NCBI GenBank assembly: GCA_964423505.1 | Contig: CAYREX010000003.1 | Location: forward strand, 241,447 to 305,446 | Length of the DNA: 64,000 nucleotides | Source: CAYREX01 sp964423505 | GTDB taxonomy: Bacteria; Fermentibacterota; Fermentibacteria; Fermentibacterales; JCC-6 | Direction of reading: 5' to 3' | Shown here: positions 8,307-17,111 of the stretch, one piece after another | How positions within the stretch are numbered: the stretch's first letter is position 1 | Layout: each line of letters begins with the position of its first letter | Notes under the pieces: model-generated | Told to the model about the DNA's origin: nothing | The model's input: the letters and a program-made list of their open reading frames with translations, nothing else | Database searches by the model: none | Program-made: the position numbers and the translations under genes

Positions 8307-10102
8307 CGGAGCAGCACGGCCCTATGAGACGAGGAGATGGTCGCCAGCAGTCCGTCGAGCAGAGGCTGCAGCTCGCCGGGTCCCGGCCTCATGGGCACCA
8401 GCGGGCAGACCTCCCGGAGGAGGACGCTGTCGGGGGTGGTCCGGAGAGTCGCCTCGTAACCGCCGAATGTCTCCGCAGGGGCTCCCGCCGGCTCCGCCGA
8501 TACGCCGATCGGAAGCGCGATGCGGATGTCGGTCACCGCTACGTAGGGGGTCTGCACCAGCACTTCCGCCCAGTCCCTCTCACCCGGCAGGAGCATCGCG
8601 GCCGCCCTCGCCACCACGACGTCGAGATCGCGGGCGCCGGGCACAACAGCCAGCCGCACCCCCTCCCCGGACAGCTTCGAGCAGGCCACCGGCCACGAGC
8701 CCTCCCCCCCGGCGCGGAAGCTCCCCGGGGGGTCGTCCTCCCCGGTGAGCACCGAGAGCGTGGAGCCGGGGAACGCCCCCGTGAGAACCCTGAGCAGCCT
8801 GCCCCGCTCCGACGGGGCAACAGCCCCGAGCATGGAGGCGTAGAGCTCCTCGGCCGCGCCGGTGGCGGTCAGGGAGATGCTGCCCGAGAGCGTGTCGCAG
8901 AAGGCCGAGAGGCTCCCTGCCAGGGTTATCCGGAGCGTGTCCCCGAAGACGGAGGAGGAGGGGAACTCCTCCAGCGCCGCACCGTCCGGCAGCAGCGGCA
9001 GGTAGCCCCGCCCCCTCAGCGAATAGGTGAAGCCGTCGTAGCACCTGCTCATGCTCGGGTCGAGGAAGGAGATCCGGTCCTCCCCCCTGATGGCCACGAG
9101 GACGTGGTCGAAGCTCCTGGAGCCGACCAGCTCCCCTATCGCGCCCCTCGTGGAGGTCATGACCAGGTGGGGCTCGAACCCGGCCAGCCTGAGGAGCTGC
9201 AGCAGCAGCACGGCGCCGTCCCTGCAGACCCCTGCCCTATCCCGCAGGGTGGTGAGCGGAGGTCTCGGGCTGTATCCGGGGGTAGACCCCCAGTCGGCGC
9301 CGAGGAAGTCCACCTCCCCTGCGACCCGGTCCCGCAGGGCCAGCGGGGAGCCGCCGGCGTCCAGCAGCAGCTGCCCGGCAGCCTCGGCAAGCTCCCCGTC
9401 CGGCGGTCCCGGGTCCATGAAGGCATGGAGGCCTTCGCTCACCTCCTCCGGTAGGCTGCCGGCAACCTCTATCCGCGGCGAGGCGTACGGGTCCGGCGCG
9501 AACTGGCCGGCGGGCAGCGGGGACGAGGGGCCGGTGGTCCAGGTGAGCCGGATGTCGCCGTCCACCAGCATGGTGTCCGCATCCTCACCGTTCCAGGACG
9601 AGTGGAGCGGCAGGTGGTCGGGCCAGGTGACGGCGAGCCGGCCGGAGCGGATGCTGTCCCTGCCGGCGGGATAGAAGGCGTAGTGGTAGAAATCGCCCAT
9701 TGGGAGGCTGTCTATGCTCCTGGCCACCTCCACGAGTATCGTGTCCCCCACCTCCAGGCCGGGGAAGGTCAGTATGAGCTCCCTGAGGGAGCTCTCCAGC
9801 CTGCCTCCCGGGAGGAGCATGTCGTGCGGCTCCTCCCGGACCTCCGCCAGGCTCTCCCCCCGACCGGCTCGCCAGTGGCGGACCTCGGCCCGCAGGACCT
9901 CCACCGACTCCCAGGTGGAGCGGAAGGAGACGCTCATTGTGCCGTAGCGGGAGACACCCCGGCCGGTCAGGGGGACGATGGTCTCCCGTGTAACCTCCAG
10001 GTAGCTGCCCGGGGAGGGCGAGCCTATCTCCGCCTCGTGCCTCAGGTAGACGGCGTCGGGTGCGCTCACGGCAGCGAGCGCCACCAGCGCGAGGAGGGTC
10101 AT
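8303..10102 (-). CDS. DUF3857/transglutaminase-like secreted protein
   Basis: 599 residues. A short signal peptide (LLALVALAAVSAPDA) is followed by a beta-rich DUF3857-like region (about 20-220) and a transglutaminase-like core with an apparent triad: Cys293 in GVCRDGA, His333 in FDHVLVAI and Asp348 in FLDPS. A further beta-rich C-terminal part follows. ATG 10102 overlaps the surE stop (ATGA), which fixes the start. Proteins of this layout are widespread in Bacteroidetes and FCB relatives and are thought to act as envelope peptidases or cross-linkers. No substrate can be read from the sequence. Confidence 0.75.
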   Translation of the reverse strand: MTLLALVALAAVSAPDAVYLRHEAEIGSPSPGSYLEVTRETIVPLTGRGVSRYGTMSVSFRSTWESVEVLRAEVRHWRAGRGESLAEVREEPHDMLLPGGRLESSLRELILTFPGLEVGDTILVEVARSIDSLPMGDFYHYAFYPAGRDSIRSGRLAVTWPDHLPLHSSWNGEDADTMLVDGDIRLTWTTGPSSPLPAGQFAPDPYASPRIEVAGSLPEEVSEGLHAFMDPGPPDGELAEAAGQLLLDAGGSPLALRDRVAGEVDFLGADWGSTPGYSPRPPLTTLRDRAGVCRDGAVLLLQLLRLAGFEPHLVMTSTRGAIGELVGSRSFDHVLVAIRGEDRISFLDPSMSRCYDGFTYSLRGRGYLPLLPDGAALEEFPSSSVFGDTLRITLAGSLSAFCDTLSGSISLTATGAAEELYASMLGAVAPSERGRLLRVLTGAFPGSTLSVLTGEDDPPGSFRAGGEGSWPVACSKLSGEGVRLAVVPGARDLDVVVARAAAMLLPGERDWAEVLVQTPYVAVTDIRIALPIGVSAEPAGAPAETFGGYEATLRTTPDSVLLREVCPLVPMRPGPGELQPLLDGLLATISSSHRAVLLR

Positions 10103-10851
10103 CGCGGAGGTTCGGCGGGCCCTATGCCCCTTATCCTGTCGGGGCAGGTCCTGTCGGTATGGAGCAGGGTCAGGCTGACCATCCCCCGGGAGAGGGCGTC
10201 TACGTCGGTGCCTGCTGTCTCCCTCACCGGCAGCCTCCTGTACCTGCTGTAGGTGAACACCCTCCCCGGCTCCAGGTGGGTCAGGGGCACGTCCTCGGCG
10301 AAACGGGCCGCCCTGGTCCACTCCCAGCCGGCTATCTCGTCGCAGGGCAGCGCCGGGACGTTGACGTTCAGCACCGTGGAGAGAGGTATCCGCTCCTGGA
10401 CCCTCTCCTCCAGGAGCGTCCGTACGACCTCCGCGGCGGTGTCGAAGAAGGGCTCCCTGCCGGTCCCGCTCACGTCGACGCTCACCGCCATGGCCGGCAC
10501 GTCCCAGAGCGCCCCCTCGGTGGCGGCGGCCACGGTGCCCGAGTAGTGGATGTTGTTGGCCATGTTGGCGCCCGGGTTTATGCCGGAGACGATGAGGTCG
10601 GGCCGTTGGTCCTGCAACAGCTCGAGCAGGGCAACCTTCACGCAGTCGGTCGGGGTGCCCTCCAGGGCCCATCTCCTGCCGCCCAGCACCTTCAGCTCCA
10701 TGGATCCGTAGAGCCCCAGCGAGCTGCTGGAGCCGCTGCAGTGATGCAGCGGGGCTACGGACCAGACCTCGGCGTAGCCGGAGACGACGTCGTCCAGGAC
10801 CCGGAGGCCCGGCTGGTCGTAACCGTCATCGTTAACGAGGAGTATCCTCAT
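10099..10851 (-). CDS. surE: 5'/3'-nucleotidase SurE
   Basis: SurE is a metal-dependent phosphatase acting on nucleoside monophosphates and short polyphosphate. The 250-residue protein has the N-terminal metal site (LLVNDDGY, with N7, D8, D9), the GTPTDCVKVAL motif, and VSGINPGANMANNIHYSGTV with its metal-binding Asn. Length matches the family. It begins 4 nt downstream of the PorV-like gene and overlaps the DUF3857 gene by ATGA, so it probably shares their mRNA. Confidence 0.96.
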   Translation of the reverse strand: MRILLVNDDGYDQPGLRVLDDVVSGYAEVWSVAPLHHCSGSSSSLGLYGSMELKVLGGRRWALEGTPTDCVKVALLELLQDQRPDLIVSGINPGANMANNIHYSGTVAAATEGALWDVPAMAVSVDVSGTGREPFFDTAAEVVRTLLEERVQERIPLSTVLNVNVPALPCDEIAGWEWTRAARFAEDVPLTHLEPGRVFTYSRYRRLPVRETAGTDVDALSRGMVSLTLLHTDRTCPDRIRGIGPAEPPR

Positions 10852-10855
10852 CGGG

Positions 10856-11761
10856 TCAGAGGGCCCTCCCGAGGGTGAAGCGGTGCACGTCTCCTAGAGC
10901 GTACGATGTCGGCACGTAGGCGTAGTCCAGCGACCATCCCGCCGCGCCAAGGCCCAGACCCGCCGTGAGGCCCCTGGTATCGTCCAGGAACCGGTAGCCT
11001 CCCCGGACCGAGAGCCAGTCCACCGGGGAGAGCTCGAGGCCTGCCCCTCCCTCCGGACGGTTGTCCAGAGGCTTCCTCACCTCGGCTGCGACCTCCAGCT
11101 CACCGGCAGGCGTGCCGGTTGTCCACGAGGCACCCATCCTCCAGGTGGTGGGGAGCCTGAAGTCGTCGTCCGCCATGCGGACGGATGGTCCGATGTGCTG
11201 GAAGGAGAGCGCAAGGGCCAGCCCCTCGAGCGGCCTGACCCGCGCCCCGGCATCGAAGACCGGGCCGAGGGAGCTCTCCAGCCAGACCTTCTCCCGGGCA
11301 AGTCCGGCGGAGGCGCCCAGGTCGAAGATGCCCGTGGAGAGGGCGCAGCTGCCCTTGAGGCTCATGCCCCAGGCCGAGAATGTGTCTATCGGGTCGGAGG
11401 TGGGGCCCTCCCTCCTCTCCAGTCCGCCCACGTGCGTGAAGCTCCCGCTGACCGCGGCGGAGAGCCCTCCGGCCGGAAAGCTCCAGGAGAGGTAGGAGAC
11501 GCCCGCGTCGCCCAGCCACGCGTTGTGCCCGGCGGTCAGGCGGGCGCCTTCCAGACCGGCCAGCCCAGCGGGGTTTCCGAATGCGGAGAGCCTGCCGGAG
11601 GTGACGGAGCCGGTCCCGCCCATCGCGGCGCTCCTGGCGCCCGGGTCGACCCTGAGGAAGCTGAAGGCCCCTGCCCCGGCGTCGCGGTAGACGTCGTCCG
11701 AGGCGACGGTTACCGCCGCCGCCGCCAGTAGCGCGAGGAGTGTCGCTGGGCCTGTCCTCAA
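10856..11761 (-). CDS. PorV/PorQ-family outer-membrane beta-barrel protein
   Basis: 301 residues with a signal peptide (start MRTGPATLLALLAAAAV). The N-terminus carries GAGAFSFLRVDPGARSAAMG and NPAGLAG, hallmarks of PorV/PorQ (UPF0164-like) barrels. Repeated beta-strand stretches lead to a C-terminal HRFTLGRAL that ends like an outer-membrane strand. The TTG start at 11761 is preceded at 5 nt by GGGAGAGG. In Bacteroidetes PorV acts with type IX secretion, but no other T9SS part is in the window, so only an outer-membrane location is inferred. It is the first gene of the minus-strand run, behind a candidate promoter at 11798-11826. Confidence 0.78.
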   Translation of the reverse strand: MRTGPATLLALLAAAAVTVASDDVYRDAGAGAFSFLRVDPGARSAAMGGTGSVTSGRLSAFGNPAGLAGLEGARLTAGHNAWLGDAGVSYLSWSFPAGGLSAAVSGSFTHVGGLERREGPTSDPIDTFSAWGMSLKGSCALSTGIFDLGASAGLAREKVWLESSLGPVFDAGARVRPLEGLALALSFQHIGPSVRMADDDFRLPTTWRMGASWTTGTPAGELEVAAEVRKPLDNRPEGGAGLELSPVDWLSVRGGYRFLDDTRGLTAGLGLGAAGWSLDYAYVPTSYALGDVHRFTLGRAL

Positions 11762-11797
11762 CGGTGCCTCTCCCTTCCCCGGCCGGCCTTCCGACCT

Positions 11798-11826
11798 TAT
11801 CTAGCCTCTAATCCCCGGATTGACAA
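11798..11826 (-). promoter_or_regulatory. candidate sigma70-type promoter for the PorV-like/surE run
   Basis: On the minus strand TTGTCA (11821-11826) is separated by exactly 17 nt from TAGATA (11798-11803). The -35 matches consensus at 5 of 6 and the -10 at only 3 of 6. Transcription would begin about 30 nt before the TTG start. It lies in the short divergent gap with lipM. Confidence 0.35.
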
Positions 11827-11850
11827 TAGTTCCCGCTGCGGCGCGGCGCC

Positions 11851-11860
11851 GCTCCGGAGC
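11851..11860. repeat. perfect 10-bp palindrome in divergent intergenic region
   Basis: GCTCCGGAGC is a perfect palindrome between the PorV-like gene and lipM, next to GGCGCC and GTGTACAC palindromic tracts. It could be an operator, but at this GC content short palindromes arise by chance. Confidence 0.25.
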
Positions 11861-11883
11861 GGAGGTGTACACTGTCAGCAACC

Positions 11884-12678
11884 GTGGAGATGGCCTTCCG
11901 GTTCCTGCGGGGAGAGCTGAACATGGCCGTGGACAGGCTCCTCATGGAGATGGCCGGCGAGGGTGAGCTGGACTTCGCCGTGAGGGTCTACGGATGGAGC
12001 CCGGCCTGCGTCTCCCTGGGCAGGCACCAGGACCCCGACCGGGAGGTCGACCGGGATTCCCTCGCCTCAGCCGGGGTGGACCTGGTGCGTCGCCCGACGG
12101 GCGGCCGGGCCGTCTGGCACGAGACCGAGGTCACCTACTCCGTGGTCGCGGCGCTGGACCACCCGCTGGTCAGCGGCAGCGTGACCGAGGCGCTCAGGAA
12201 GGTCTCGGCCCCGCTGGCGGCCGCGCTGGGCGGGCTGGGCTTCCCCGTCCGGACCAGCCCGGCGGACAGGCACTCCCTCGGCGGCGGGACCTCCGGGGCC
12301 AACCCCTGCTTCACCTCCCACGGACGCTGGGAGGTCGGCTCCTCCGACGGCAGGAAGCTGGTGGGCAGCGCCCAGGCCAGGTCGGCCGGGGCCTTCCTCC
12401 AGCACGGCTCAATCCCCCTCCGCAACGACCAGCCCCGGCTCGCGGAGCACCTCCCCCGCTCCGTTCCGGAGGAGAGGCGACGGCTCATCGGGGAGCTGCT
12501 CGAGAGCGGCACCGCATCCCTGCGGGAGCGGCTGCCGCACGCGACTCACGAGATCGTATCGGCCGCGGTCCTGGAGTCGTTCGGGGAGGCGGTCGGCGGC
12601 AGGCCGGAGCCGCTATCGCCGGACGACCTGGACCGGGGGAGGCTGGAGGAGCTGCAGGATGCCTGGCGGATCAGGTGA
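11884..12678 (+). CDS. lipM: LipM-type octanoyltransferase (lipoate ligase fold)
   Basis: A 264-residue member of the BirA/LplA/LipB fold. The RRPTGGRAVWH loop, NPCF (Cys142) and GRKLVGSAQ (Lys158) followed by FLQHGSI match LipM. LipM uses a Cys to move octanoate from acyl carrier protein onto GcvH or E2 domains, whereas true lipoate ligases lack that Cys. Its overlap with lipA, the enzyme that inserts sulfur into the octanoyl group, supports this over a salvage ligase. GTG 11884 is used. ATG 11890 is in frame, and neither has a good Shine-Dalgarno. A TACACT box 10 nt upstream suggests a very short leader. Confidence 0.85.
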   Translation: MEMAFRFLRGELNMAVDRLLMEMAGEGELDFAVRVYGWSPACVSLGRHQDPDREVDRDSLASAGVDLVRRPTGGRAVWHETEVTYSVVAALDHPLVSGSVTEALRKVSAPLAAALGGLGFPVRTSPADRHSLGGGTSGANPCFTSHGRWEVGSSDGRKLVGSAQARSAGAFLQHGSIPLRNDQPRLAEHLPRSVPEERRRLIGELLESGTASLRERLPHATHEIVSAAVLESFGEAVGGRPEPLSPDDLDRGRLEELQDAWRIR

Positions 12679-13552
12679 CCGCCGGCGCAGGCCGGAGTGG
12701 CTGAGGGTCCCCACCCTCGGCGGCAGGGGGGCCGCATCGGTGCGCAGGACCCTCGCAGTCGGTGGGCTGGAGACCGTGTGCGGCCGTGCCGGCTGCCCGA
12801 ACATCGGTCACTGCTTCGAGAGGGGCACCGCCACGTTCCTCGTCCTGGGCGGCCTCTGCACCAGGTCCTGCAGGTACTGTGCAATAGGGCACTCGGCCGC
12901 CCCCCCCCCGCCCGAGCACGACGAGCCCTCCAGGGTGGCGGCCGCAGCCGGGGAGATGGGGCTCTCCTACGTCGTGGTCACCTCGGTCACCAGGGACGAC
13001 CTGCCGGACGGGGGCGCCTCCCACATGGCCGCCACGGTCTCGGAGGTGAGGAGAGCCCTGCCGGAGGCCCGGGTGGAGCTGCTGGTCCCCGACTTCGGGG
13101 GCAGCGAGGAGGCGCTGCGCACGATCGCGGACTCGGCACCGGACGTGCTCAACCACAACCTCGAGACCGTGAAGGCGCTCTTCCGGGAGGTGCGTCCCGG
13201 GGCCTCCTACGGGAGGTCCCTGGAGCTGCTGGCGCTCTACGGACGGATGTCGCCGCGCACTCCCCTGAAGAGCGGGCTGATGCTCGGCCTGGGAGAGACG
13301 GACGCCGACCTGGAGCGGGCGCTTGACGACCTCCGGGCGGCCGGCGTCGGCATCCTCACTCTGGGGCAGTACCTGAGCCCCGGCCGGGAACACTGGCCGG
13401 TTGACCGCTACCTGCACCCGACCGAGTTCGACCACTGGAGGGAGCGGGCACTGGCGATGGGCTTCGAGACGGTCGCCTCGGCACCGCTGGTCAGGAGCTC
13501 CTTCCACGCGGAGACCCTGTTCGGGGAGGCCCGGGGAGGCACTCCCGGGTAG
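12659..13552 (+). CDS. lipA: lipoyl synthase
   Basis: A radical SAM enzyme that inserts two sulfurs into the protein-bound octanoyl group. 297 residues, with the auxiliary cluster ligands C41, C46 and C52 (CGRAGCPNIGHC) and the radical SAM cluster C67, C71 and C74 (CTRSCRYC). The C-terminal RSSFHAE supplies the Ser ligand. ATG 12659 follows GGAGG at good spacing and overlaps lipM by 20 nt, giving a complete endogenous lipoylation pair. Confidence 0.97.
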   Translation: MPGGSGDRRRRPEWLRVPTLGGRGAASVRRTLAVGGLETVCGRAGCPNIGHCFERGTATFLVLGGLCTRSCRYCAIGHSAAPPPPEHDEPSRVAAAAGEMGLSYVVVTSVTRDDLPDGGASHMAATVSEVRRALPEARVELLVPDFGGSEEALRTIADSAPDVLNHNLETVKALFREVRPGASYGRSLELLALYGRMSPRTPLKSGLMLGLGETDADLERALDDLRAAGVGILTLGQYLSPGREHWPVDRYLHPTEFDHWRERALAMGFETVASAPLVRSSFHAETLFGEARGGTPG

Positions 13553-13554
13553 GC

Positions 13555-14100
13555 TCAGCGTCCGGACAGAGGGAAGCTCCTGTACGAGACCGCCGACTCC
13601 TCTCCGAACCCGATTATGCCCAGCGCCTCTATACTGCCCCGCAGGGGCAGCTCCAGCGCTTCGAGGGACTCGACCAGCGCCCTTCCGAGAAGGTGGTCGG
13701 GCGTCTCAAGGGAGAGGGAGCAGTGGGGGACCCAGGAGCCGGGTCTGTAGAGGCCCTCGGAGCTGCCGGCCAGGTCGTACATTATCCTGTAGAGCCGCTC
13801 GTGGACCGTAACCAGCTCCCTGCCCACCGACGGTGACAGGAACACCGTGCCGCTGCCCGGGCCGAAGGTTCCCACGGCGGAGAACGTGACCGGGAAGGCC
13901 GCCGTCTTCCCGGCCAGCTCGGAGAGTGCCAGGAGCCTCGGGTCCGGGTCCAGCTCCTCCCATATGGCAAGGGTCAGGTGTGGCCGGCCGCCGGAGCGGA
14001 TGAGCGGCGAGGATATCCCCCTGGTCCGGAGAACCCTCCAGACACGCCTCACCTCGTCCTCGGTCCGGCCGTCGAGGAACAGGCACACGTCGAACGGCAT
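13555..14100 (-). CDS. 2'-5' RNA ligase family (LigT-like 2H phosphoesterase)
   Basis: 181 residues with the two His motifs of 2H phosphoesterases, HLTL and HCSL, about 100 residues apart. Family members join or open 2'-5' RNA linkages or hydrolyse cyclic phosphates; the substrate here is unknown. ATG 14100 lies 5 nt after GGGAGG and is preferred over GTG 14106. It converges on lipA with a 2-nt gap. Confidence 0.8.
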   Translation of the reverse strand: MPFDVCLFLDGRTEDEVRRVWRVLRTRGISSPLIRSGGRPHLTLAIWEELDPDPRLLALSELAGKTAAFPVTFSAVGTFGPGSGTVFLSPSVGRELVTVHERLYRIMYDLAGSSEGLYRPGSWVPHCSLSLETPDHLLGRALVESLEALELPLRGSIEALGIIGFGEESAVSYRSFPLSGR

Positions 14101-14185
14101 CCGCACCTCCCGACCCTACATACCCGCGCTTCGGGTTCCCGTCATCCCCCGCTCCCGGTTCTGGATGCTCCCCGCCGGCGGTCTT

Positions 14186-15181
14186 ATGTTCCGCCCCGTG
14201 GATGGAGAAGGGCTCAGGGCATACACCCACGGCACGGTCCTCGCCCCCATGGCGGGCTACACCGACTCCGCCTTCAGGTGCATCTGCAGGCGGATGGGCG
14301 CAACCGCCGCGGTGACGGAGATGGTGGCGGCGGCCGGGCTCTCCAGGAGGTCGGTGAGGTCGTGCAGGTTCCTCGGGCACCTTCCGGAGGAGCGTCCCCT
14401 CGGTGTACAGCTCTTCGGGAAGGATCCGGCCGACTTCGCACGGGCTGCAGGTCTGGTCTCCGGGATGGGTTTCGACTTCATCGACATCAACGTCGGGTGC
14501 CCGGCACGCAAGGTCGTCAGGAGCGGCTCCGGGTGCGCGCTGCTCCTGGACGTGCCCAGGCTCCTGGCGATACTCGAGGCCACGGTCTCCTCCACACCGC
14601 TGCCGGTGACCGTGAAGATACGCCTCGGCTGGTCCGAGGAGGAGCCGGTCCCGGAGGCCCTGCCCTCGATGCTCGCCGAGCGGGGCGCTGCGGCGCTGGC
14701 GGTCCACGGGAGGTACAGGTCGGAGATGTTCTCCGGAGAGGCCAGGGTCCCCGAGATGGCCGCCATGGCCGCCCGGTCACCGATACCCTTCATCGCCAAC
14801 GGCGACTCGACCTCCGCCGGGGCCGCCCTCTCCCTCCGGGAGCGGACGGGGGCACAGGGGCTCATGGTCGGCAGGGGAGCGCTCGGCTCTCCATGGCTGT
14901 TCAGGGAGCTCCGTGACCCGCCGGGTGAGCCGGGCCCTCTCCCGGGGGAGCTCTCCGCCACCGTCCGGGAGCAGCTGCGCCTTATGAGGGCGTACGTCCC
15001 GGAGGGTCACGTCTTCCACGTGCTGCGGGGACACCTGGTCCACTACGTGAGGGGCTTCAGGGGCGCCTCCGACCTACGGAAGCGGGCGGTTCTGGTTGAG
15101 GACGACGAGTCGCTGGACATCGTCCTCGCGGACGTGGAGGAGAGGCTCCACGGCGACGGAGAGGGGGAAGGACGGCGATGA
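14186..15181 (+). CDS. dus: tRNA-dihydrouridine synthase
   Basis: An FMN enzyme that reduces uridines in tRNA D-loops. About 331 residues with LAPMAGYTD near the N-terminus, the catalytic NVGCPARKV, then VTVKIRLGW, AVHGRYR, FIANGD and MVGRGALGSPW. This is the Dus TIM barrel with a C-terminal helical domain, closest to DusB. The start is uncertain: ATG 14186 and GTG 14198 are in frame and neither has a Shine-Dalgarno. A TATGTT box at 14185-14190 ends 7 nt before GTG 14198, so a leaderless GTG start is possible. The downstream lipoprotein overlaps by ATGA. Confidence 0.93.
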   Translation: MFRPVDGEGLRAYTHGTVLAPMAGYTDSAFRCICRRMGATAAVTEMVAAAGLSRRSVRSCRFLGHLPEERPLGVQLFGKDPADFARAAGLVSGMGFDFIDINVGCPARKVVRSGSGCALLLDVPRLLAILEATVSSTPLPVTVKIRLGWSEEEPVPEALPSMLAERGAAALAVHGRYRSEMFSGEARVPEMAAMAARSPIPFIANGDSTSAGAALSLRERTGAQGLMVGRGALGSPWLFRELRDPPGEPGPLPGELSATVREQLRLMRAYVPEGHVFHVLRGHLVHYVRGFRGASDLRKRAVLVEDDESLDIVLADVEERLHGDGEGEGRR

Positions 15182-15969
15182 GCCAGGGTGTTCGCGAGGC
15201 TTCGCGCCGGCTTCTGCGCGGCCTCCTGCTCTGCGCGCTGGCCGCGGGATGGGGATGCGGCCCCTCCGGGGAGACCCTGGTCCTGGAGGAGGCCTCTCCC
15301 GACCCGGACCCGGCGGAGAGGCTCTGCTACGAGTGGCGGGAGGGGGACGGATGGGCCTTTATCGCCTGGGCCATAGACCTGCCGGACGGAGCGGAGGCGC
15401 TGGCCCTCCGATCCGGCTACGTCCCCGGCGAGACGCCGGAGCCGGGGGAGGTTGTCCGTCTGCCGCTGCCGGGGAGCCTGGCCGGAGCTCTCGAGTCGAG
15501 GCTGGAGGCCGCGAGGCTCGTGAGGCAGGCGACGGACACCCTGGAGTCGGGCGACAGCTCCTCGGTCCTCCCGCTCCTCCGGGAGGCGATGACGCTGGAC
15601 AGCACCTGGTCGGTCCCCGCATACGACGCCTCCCTCCTGCTGCTGGCCATGGGCGAGGAGGAGAGCGCCGCAGCGGTGCTGGAGCCCTGGGACCACAAGT
15701 ACGACGCCGCGCTGGTGCAGGCCATGATGGCCTGGGAGAGCGGCGACCCGCAGGAGGCCCTCAGGCAGGTGGAGGTCAGCCTGATGGAGCCGGACCCCCC
15801 CTTCGAGGCGCTGGCGGCGGCCGCGCTCGTCTACACGGTCACCGGCCACGACTACCAGGCTTCGGTCATCTGGCGGAGGATACTCGCCGAGCCGGAGGCT
15901 GACCCGGCGCTGAGGCTCATGGCGGCGCGGTACGCCCTGCTCCAGGAGCAGCGCTCGGGAGGCCGCTGA
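15178..15969 (+). CDS. TPR-containing probable lipoprotein
   Basis: 263 residues, fixed by an ATGA overlap with dus. A basic N-terminus, a hydrophobic run (LLLCALAAGW) and a Cys (GWGCG) suggest a lipoprotein signal, though the lipobox is imperfect. The rest is helical with TPR-like repeats (AYDASLLLLAMGEEESAAA, LVQAMMAWESGDPQEAL). No catalytic motif is visible. It probably scaffolds an envelope complex. Confidence 0.6.
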   Translation: MSQGVREASRRLLRGLLLCALAAGWGCGPSGETLVLEEASPDPDPAERLCYEWREGDGWAFIAWAIDLPDGAEALALRSGYVPGETPEPGEVVRLPLPGSLAGALESRLEAARLVRQATDTLESGDSSSVLPLLREAMTLDSTWSVPAYDASLLLLAMGEEESAAAVLEPWDHKYDAALVQAMMAWESGDPQEALRQVEVSLMEPDPPFEALAAAALVYTVTGHDYQASVIWRRILAEPEADPALRLMAARYALLQEQRSGGR

Positions 15970-15990
15970 GCAACTGCCTGCGGACCCCCG

Positions 15991-16653
15991 CTACCTCTTG
16001 ACCGCCAGCGTGAGGCCGTCGCCCACCGGGAGCATTGAGACGAATACCCTCTCGTCGGTGGCGAGCATACGGTTCAGGTCGAGTATCGCCTCAGTCCCGG
16101 CATCCGCCCCCCCGGGGGCGAGGACCGCCCCTCCCCTGAAGACGTTGTCGACCGCGACGAGGCCTCCCGGCCTGCAGAGCTCGAGGCAGAGCTCGAAGTA
16201 CTCCGGGTAGCCCTTCTTGTCTGCGTCTATGAACGCCATGTCGAGCCCGGCGGGTCCCAGCTCGGAGAGCAGCTCCCGAAGCGTCTCGGAGGCGGGGCCG
16301 AGCCTGAGCTCGATGACGCCGGAGAGGCCAGCCCGCTCCCAGAAGCGCCTCGCAACGGAGGTCCACTCCTCGCTGACGTCGAGGGCGTAGAGCCTCCCTC
16401 CCGGGGGGAGGGCCAGCGCGGTCCAGAGGGCGCTGTACCCGGTGAAGGTACCCACCTCGACCACCCGCTCCGCTCCCGCGAGACGCGCCAGGAGGTTCAG
16501 CAGCTGCCCCTGCTCGGGAGATATCTGCATCTCCGCCTGCTCCATCCGTGAGGTGACCTCTCGCAGCTCGCGCAGCTCGGCGGTCTCCCGGACCGACGAG
16601 CGGAGCATGTACTCCCTCAGCCGGGGGTCCATCCAGCCGGTCTCCCTGGACAC
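15991..16653 (-). CDS. class I SAM-dependent O-methyltransferase
   Basis: 220 residues of the catechol/caffeoyl-CoA O-methyltransferase type. It has VVEVGTFTGYSALW (SAM-binding motif I), LYALDVSEEW, MAFIDADKKGYPEYFE (metal-binding Asp and Lys) and VAVDNVFRGG. The substrate is unknown. GTG 16653 lies 5 nt after GGAGG. Confidence 0.88.
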   Translation of the reverse strand: MSRETGWMDPRLREYMLRSSVRETAELRELREVTSRMEQAEMQISPEQGQLLNLLARLAGAERVVEVGTFTGYSALWTALALPPGGRLYALDVSEEWTSVARRFWERAGLSGVIELRLGPASETLRELLSELGPAGLDMAFIDADKKGYPEYFELCLELCRPGGLVAVDNVFRGGAVLAPGGADAGTEAILDLNRMLATDERVFVSMLPVGDGLTLAVKR

Positions 16654-16676
16654 TCAGACCTCCTTCCGGGGCGGGG

Positions 16677-17111
16677 TCAGGGGTTGCACCGGGTGCAGAA
16701 GTTGCAGATGCCGGTCCTCCTGCAGTCCGGGTCGCCCCACACGTACCAGGAGTCCACCACCTCCCCCTCCAGGAAGGAGGGGTCCAGCTCCAGGAAGCCG
16801 CAGTGCCCCACCAGGCAGACCACCGACGGCGGCTCACCGTACTCGCCGGTGAGCGCCGCCACGTCCCTGTAGCCCGGCTCGTCCGGCATGATGACGTAGA
16901 GGTCGACGGAGCCCGGGTCCGGCAGGGCCTCGACCGCCGCGACCAGCTCCTCGGCGAAGGAGGAGTCGGCCCCGGTATCGCCGCTGCCCACCAGCAGCAG
17001 GCCGAATCCGTTCGGTGTCGCGCAGGCGTCGAGGTCCATGAACCCGGAGACTTCGGCGAAGCCGCCGGGTAGCGATGCAAGCGCAGCTGCTACGAGGAGA
17101 TGCATGCTCAT
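16677..17111 (-). CDS. small secreted Cys-rich protein of unknown function
   Basis: 144 residues, not recognised. A signal peptide-like start (MSMHLLVAAALASLPGGFA) precedes a compact domain with alternating hydrophobic strands (LYVIMPDEPGY, VCLVGHCGFLELD). The last 16 residues contain four Cys (CRRTGICNFCTRCNP plus the preceding segment), spaced like a metal or disulfide site. ATG 17111 overlaps the NlpC/P60 stop (ATGA), suggesting a joint envelope role. Confidence 0.55.
   Translation of the reverse strand: MSMHLLVAAALASLPGGFAEVSGFMDLDACATPNGFGLLLVGSGDTGADSSFAEELVAAVEALPDPGSVDLYVIMPDEPGYRDVAALTGEYGEPPSVVCLVGHCGFLELDPSFLEGEVVDSWYVWGDPDCRRTGICNFCTRCNP

Noticed and set aside
11884..12678. Lipoate-protein ligase A (salvage)
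   Set aside because: Cys142 in NPCF matches the LipM nucleophile and lipA overlaps downstream, so octanoyl transfer fits better.
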